Source: Melanopsichium pennsylvanicum
Taxonomy: Eukaryota; Basidiomycota; Ustilaginomycetes; Ustilaginales
Reading direction: 5' to 3'
Length of the DNA stretch: 64,000 nt
Assembly: GCA_900208305.1 (NCBI GenBank)
Contig: OAPG01000015.1
Coordinates: forward strand, 434,001 to 498,000
Below, piece after piece: positions 60,871 through 64,000 of the stretch; positions within the stretch are counted from its first letter, which is position 1; every line of letters starts with the position of its first letter. Under the pieces are notes generated by a model that searched no databases, was not told the DNA's origin, and saw nothing but the letters and a program-made list of their open reading frames with translations. A program made the position numbers and the translations under genes.

Positions 60871-61973
60871 TGTCAGGGGGCGTTGTGCCAAACTCAAGCT
60901 TCGCGCCGAGATCCGCTGAAACCGTCTGTTTTAGCGTGTTTGAGATTGAGACCTGATAAGCAGGCCGGTTCTATCGTGTTTCGCTATGAGACCTGCTGCG
61001 CAACTCTTGAGCTGACTGACCACTGTGAACACTCTGTTCAGAGGTAATGCGGCTCGTCTGTGTGTTGTAAGACCTTCACGATGCACGAGTGCTCTTGATG
61101 CAAGTGTTGGTCACCGTCAGGGACTGCTTCGGATGGTCTTGAAGCTGTCGTGATAATGAATTGGCTACGGTGGAGGTTCCGTGACCGCGGTTGAGGTTCC
61201 GCCTACAGTTGAGGTGCTGTAGTGTCAGTGATGGTGCTGACAATTGTCGATGAAGCTTGTCTCCTTATACTGAGGAGAACACAGACACTGGATAGCTGCA
61301 ATACCGTATGATTGCAGCTGCTGACGAGAACTATATACTGAGTAACTGATAACGACTTGTAAAGTAAAGACTGGGTTAATATAAAGTAGAGTGGATGAGT
61401 CCCGCTCCTCCACGACTGTAAAGACTGTGTTCTTATATACCTATGGCCCTCCAGGGGCTCCCCTTTGTCCGCTATGACCCTGGTACACCAGAGTATCAAT
61501 GGCCACCAGAGTTTCGACGTGTCCGCGAGCTTGGGCCCCGTGCTAATCAATGCCGACTGTCATCAACTATGACAACCACGAGCTTGGGCCCTGTGTTAAA
61601 CAATGCTGACTGCCCTCAACTATGACAACCACGAGCTTGGGCCCCGTGTTAAACAATACCAACTGCCAGCAACCATGTCGCCCTTGAGCTTGGGCCCCAT
61701 GCTAACCAGTGCTGGCTGTCAGCAACCATGACACACACAGCGGACGGTAGCTTGGGCCCCGTGCTAACCAGTGCTGGCTGTCAGCAACCATGACACACAC
61801 AGCGGACGGTCCTACATCATGTTGCACCCTTCCATCAGGCCTCCTGTACCAGACGGAGGCTGTCAGAGGGCGTTGCACTGATATCAGATGAAACCACGTG
61901 TTCTAGCGGATGTCAACCTGAAACCCGATAGAACACAGTGTTTCACCGGGTTTGAAATCCACCTCCGGTAACA
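60871..61973 (-). repeat. 5' LTR of E2
   Basis: 1103 bp, bounded by TGTCAGG and GGTAACA. TATA and RNA-start motif lie at 61437-61387. It abuts the primer site internally and the TCAGT duplication externally. Confidence 0.95.
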
Positions 61974-61978
61974 TCAGT

Positions 61979-62612
61979 CACTAACTCTGGAAGTCAGCAC
62001 TGATAAGCACAGGGCCCAGGTTTGCGTTCAGTGTGATACGATGGGCTAGTATAAAGATAAGGGGCAGGACAGCCATAGCATATAAGGACATGGTTGTTTC
62101 AGTTGTGGTGCAGCAGGGCTTATCCACTCTACTGTTCTTGTCCTCAGTCTTTACCTTACCAAGTCATTTCAACATTTCAGTAATTAGTTCCTCTTGTTGA
62201 CTGCTGCAATCATATGGTATTGCAGCAAAACAGTGCCTGCATCCTCATCAAACAAAGGAGCTCAACATCACCAACAATTGTCAGCACCTCTACTGACACT
62301 ACAGCACCTCAACTGTAGCCATCAGTAGCAGCAACAACAGCTCCCAGGCTCTCAGGCAAAGCTGCACCTGTGACCAACACCTGCATCAAGAACACTTGTG
62401 CAGCCTGAGGGCCATACAATAACCAGGCAAGCTGCATTGCCTCTGAACAGAGTGTTCACAGTGACTAGTCAGCTTGGTACCATACAATCAGATCTCAAAC
62501 AAAATTGCATAGAACCATGTGTTTCATTGGTTCTCACATTGAGTTACAATAGAACAGTCAATCTCATTGTATCTCAAACCAGTACCCAGATTTGGCACAC
62601 CGGTCCCTGACA
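61979..62612 (+). mobile_element. Decayed LTR of a related chromovirus, opposite orientation to E2
   Basis: It matches the reverse complement of the E2 LTR in patches: a TATA region at 62071-62090, the block CACTACAGCACCTCAACTGT near 62301, TGAACAGAGTGTTCACAGTG at about 62445, and the end TTTGGCACAC-CGGTCCCTGACA at 62591-62612. CG dinucleotides are almost absent. E2 inserted at or near its upstream edge, so its start may be cut or lie left of E2. Confidence 0.7.
62081..62131 (+). promoter_or_regulatory. Fossil of the TATA to RNA-start layout
   Basis: TATAAGGACA starts at 62081 and TATCCACTCTA starts at 62121, again exactly 40 bases apart. Only the first base of the motif has changed (C to T) while most of the surrounding LTR has diverged. 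Confidence 0.6.
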
Positions 62613-64000
62613 AATGGGTTAGAAGTGAGGGATTGGGCCTTGATTGGCAAAACCCTGGGGTTGGACTGTGCCCTAACACCTTTGCAAAGACAAGCTAGGC
62701 AACCATGAGCCAAAGTGAGTCAGGAGGGAGGAAGTCAACTTAGTGACCACACTATGCAACAAGGTTGAGAAAAGCTCAATTGTGATGAAAGCAGGTGCTG
62801 TCCAAGACAAGTCAGGACCCTGCCACACCAGGCTCAGAGTAAGGCTGGGACAGGCTGGCTGCATAGAGGCCATGTGCAATGCTGACTACCAGAGCCAGCA
62901 CATGGCAGGCACACAATCTGTATCCATACTAACACCTAGGCTCAGGCATATCATACCAGCTGGGCTGTCTTTCTACTGTCCTCAAGGCTATCAGTAAGCT
63001 CTAGGCAATCTCAATAGCTACCAGTGGATTTGCAATAGCTACCAGTGGATTTGCAATGGAATTTCAATGAAAGTGTCAGTTTTATCAGAAGTCATTATCA
63101 GATATAGTACAAAAGAAGTTCTTCTGGATTGTTTTTCAAGTCAAATAACACTCTATCTGGATATGGTCTGTGATCCAATGGAAACAACACTCAGCTATTT
63201 GATGGCTACAAACACTCTGTTCAGAGGTAATGCAGTTTGCTGCAATGCTGCACAACCTTTGCATTGCACAAACATCCTTCTTGCAAGTGTGGGTTACTGG
63301 TGTCAGGGATCCGTGTGCCAAACCCAAGTATTGTCATGAAATACAATGGAATTGGATGGTCTATCCCATTTCACTTTGAGACCTGGTATCCATCTTTGAT
63401 GTGATCAGTGGTCTTTGAGTATTGTTGAGAAATTCCAGCAAGTTTGCATGCAACATTGGATAGAACCTCTTGGATCTTAATTTATTGGTAATCATTTTCA
63501 GACCAACAAAAACCAAGCATTTCATCCAGGTTGATTTTTGCATTTGGTCTCATGTAGTCATACCAAAAGAGAGAGAAGGCAGAGGGGAAATTTGGTGACA
63601 GCATATTTGACCTCAATACAAAACCTTCAAAAGCCATCCGGGGTGGCTGCTCAATTGATGCCACCCAAGGAGCCACCCCCTTATGGCTGGCTTCACAGGA
63701 CAAGCCTCAGTGGGTGGCTGATCCAAGTTAATCCACAAGCAACTTGGAGGATGTCTGACATGCGTTGTTTGGTTGAGGATGTTCCCATCATTGCTGCCAT
63801 CTGCAGACTCAGTCAAAGAACATGCCAACAAAGAAGAGTGTGAAAAAAGGTCCATCTGTTTGTGCAGAAAGCAACCATCTATACAACATGTGATCCTGAA
63901 GATATGCCTGTGAGGAAAAAGAGCACCCCTTAGAACCACCCCTCATCCTCCTCCTTCTTCCCCCTTCCTCCCCTATTCTGACCATCAACATCATGCTGGT
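62613..64000. other. CpG-depleted repeat-derived sequence at the right edge
   Basis: No gene is supported. 63212-63299 matches an internal part of the E2 LTR (CACTCTGTTCAGAGGTAATGC and the TGCAAGTGT region). 63301 to about 63420 matches an LTR start (TGTCAGGGATCCGTGTGCCA, then TTTGAGACCTGG). Both are in E2 orientation but are joined out of order, so two broken LTRs abut. The last 500 bases have no recognisable homology. Confidence 0.55.

Larger units (their letters stand above)
53958..61973 (-). mobile_element. Ty3/gypsy chromovirus E2, complete and apparently intact
   Basis: 8016 bp, minus strand: 5' LTR 61973-60871, primer site, gag 60834-59356, pol 59356-55517, polypurine tract, 3' LTR 55060-53958. 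A perfect 5-bp target duplication TCAGT lies at 53953-53957 and 61974-61978. The two LTRs are both 1103 bp and differ at three positions. Gag and pol are uninterrupted. Near-identical LTRs and open frames point to a recent insertion; whether it is mobile is not shown by sequence. Confidence 0.95.

Noticed and set aside
1..64000. CRISPR arrays, tRNA or rRNA genes
   Set aside because: No regularly spaced direct repeats with unique spacers, and no tRNA-like A/B boxes or rRNA sequence were noticed by eye. A covariance-model search would be needed to exclude small RNAs.

Overview
The window is nuclear DNA of a basidiomycete fungus, most likely a smut or smut-like yeast (Ustilaginomycotina). This rests on mostly intron-poor genes with short GT-AG introns where present, pyrimidine-rich leaders, and fungal-type housekeeping proteins (PMT O-mannosyltransferase, Get2-like protein, Egd2, Cdc37, COG7, Rrp43, Isa2, COX IV). 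The species cannot be fixed from sequence alone.

Layout. 1-6540: the 3' tip of a gene, a long gene-free stretch with microsatellites, then a large CDKN3-type phosphatase. 6541-16456: a minus-strand Ty3/gypsy chromovirus (element E1) with 1.01-kb LTRs and two in-frame stops. It contains an oppositely oriented solo LTR and, on the + strand between its 3' LTR and pol, a spliced antisense gene with a Zn2Cys6-like cysteine cluster. 16457-16692: a Tc1/mariner transposase stump. 16959-50728: a housekeeping block with TFIIH p62 (TFB1), HID1, Get2-like, PMT, an SLC35F5-like transporter, NAC alpha, ISA2, CDC37, COG7, RRP43, a PUF protein, an SH3BGR-domain protein, COX5 and an eight-exon HAD hydrolase. 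50729-53957: gene-poor, ending in CpG-poor transposon debris. 53958-61973: a second, apparently intact chromovirus (element E2) with 1103-bp LTRs, a 5-bp target duplication, and open gag and pol. 61979-64000: CpG-depleted older LTR fragments.

The host genes do not form a pathway cluster. Neighbours are often divergent (TFB1/HID1, GET2/PMT, EGD2/ISA2, COG7/RRP43, SH3BGR/COX5) and so share intergenic promoters. Several act in the secretory system (HID1, GET2, PMT, COG7) or mitochondria (ISA2, COX5), but this looks like ordinary gene order.

The unusual biology is in the retroelements. E1, E2 and a decayed relative all place a TATA box exactly 40 nt before a short LTR motif that is complementary to a site just outside the 5' LTR, which predicts Tf1/sushi-type self-priming. 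In E1 and E2 the gag stop and pol start share TGATG. Both carry short palindromic modules in LTRs, UTRs and, in frame, at the same two linkers of Pol. CpG-biased C-to-T decay is visible: all three differences between the E2 LTRs are CpG transitions. The antisense gene inside E1 is the best candidate for a previously undescribed system.
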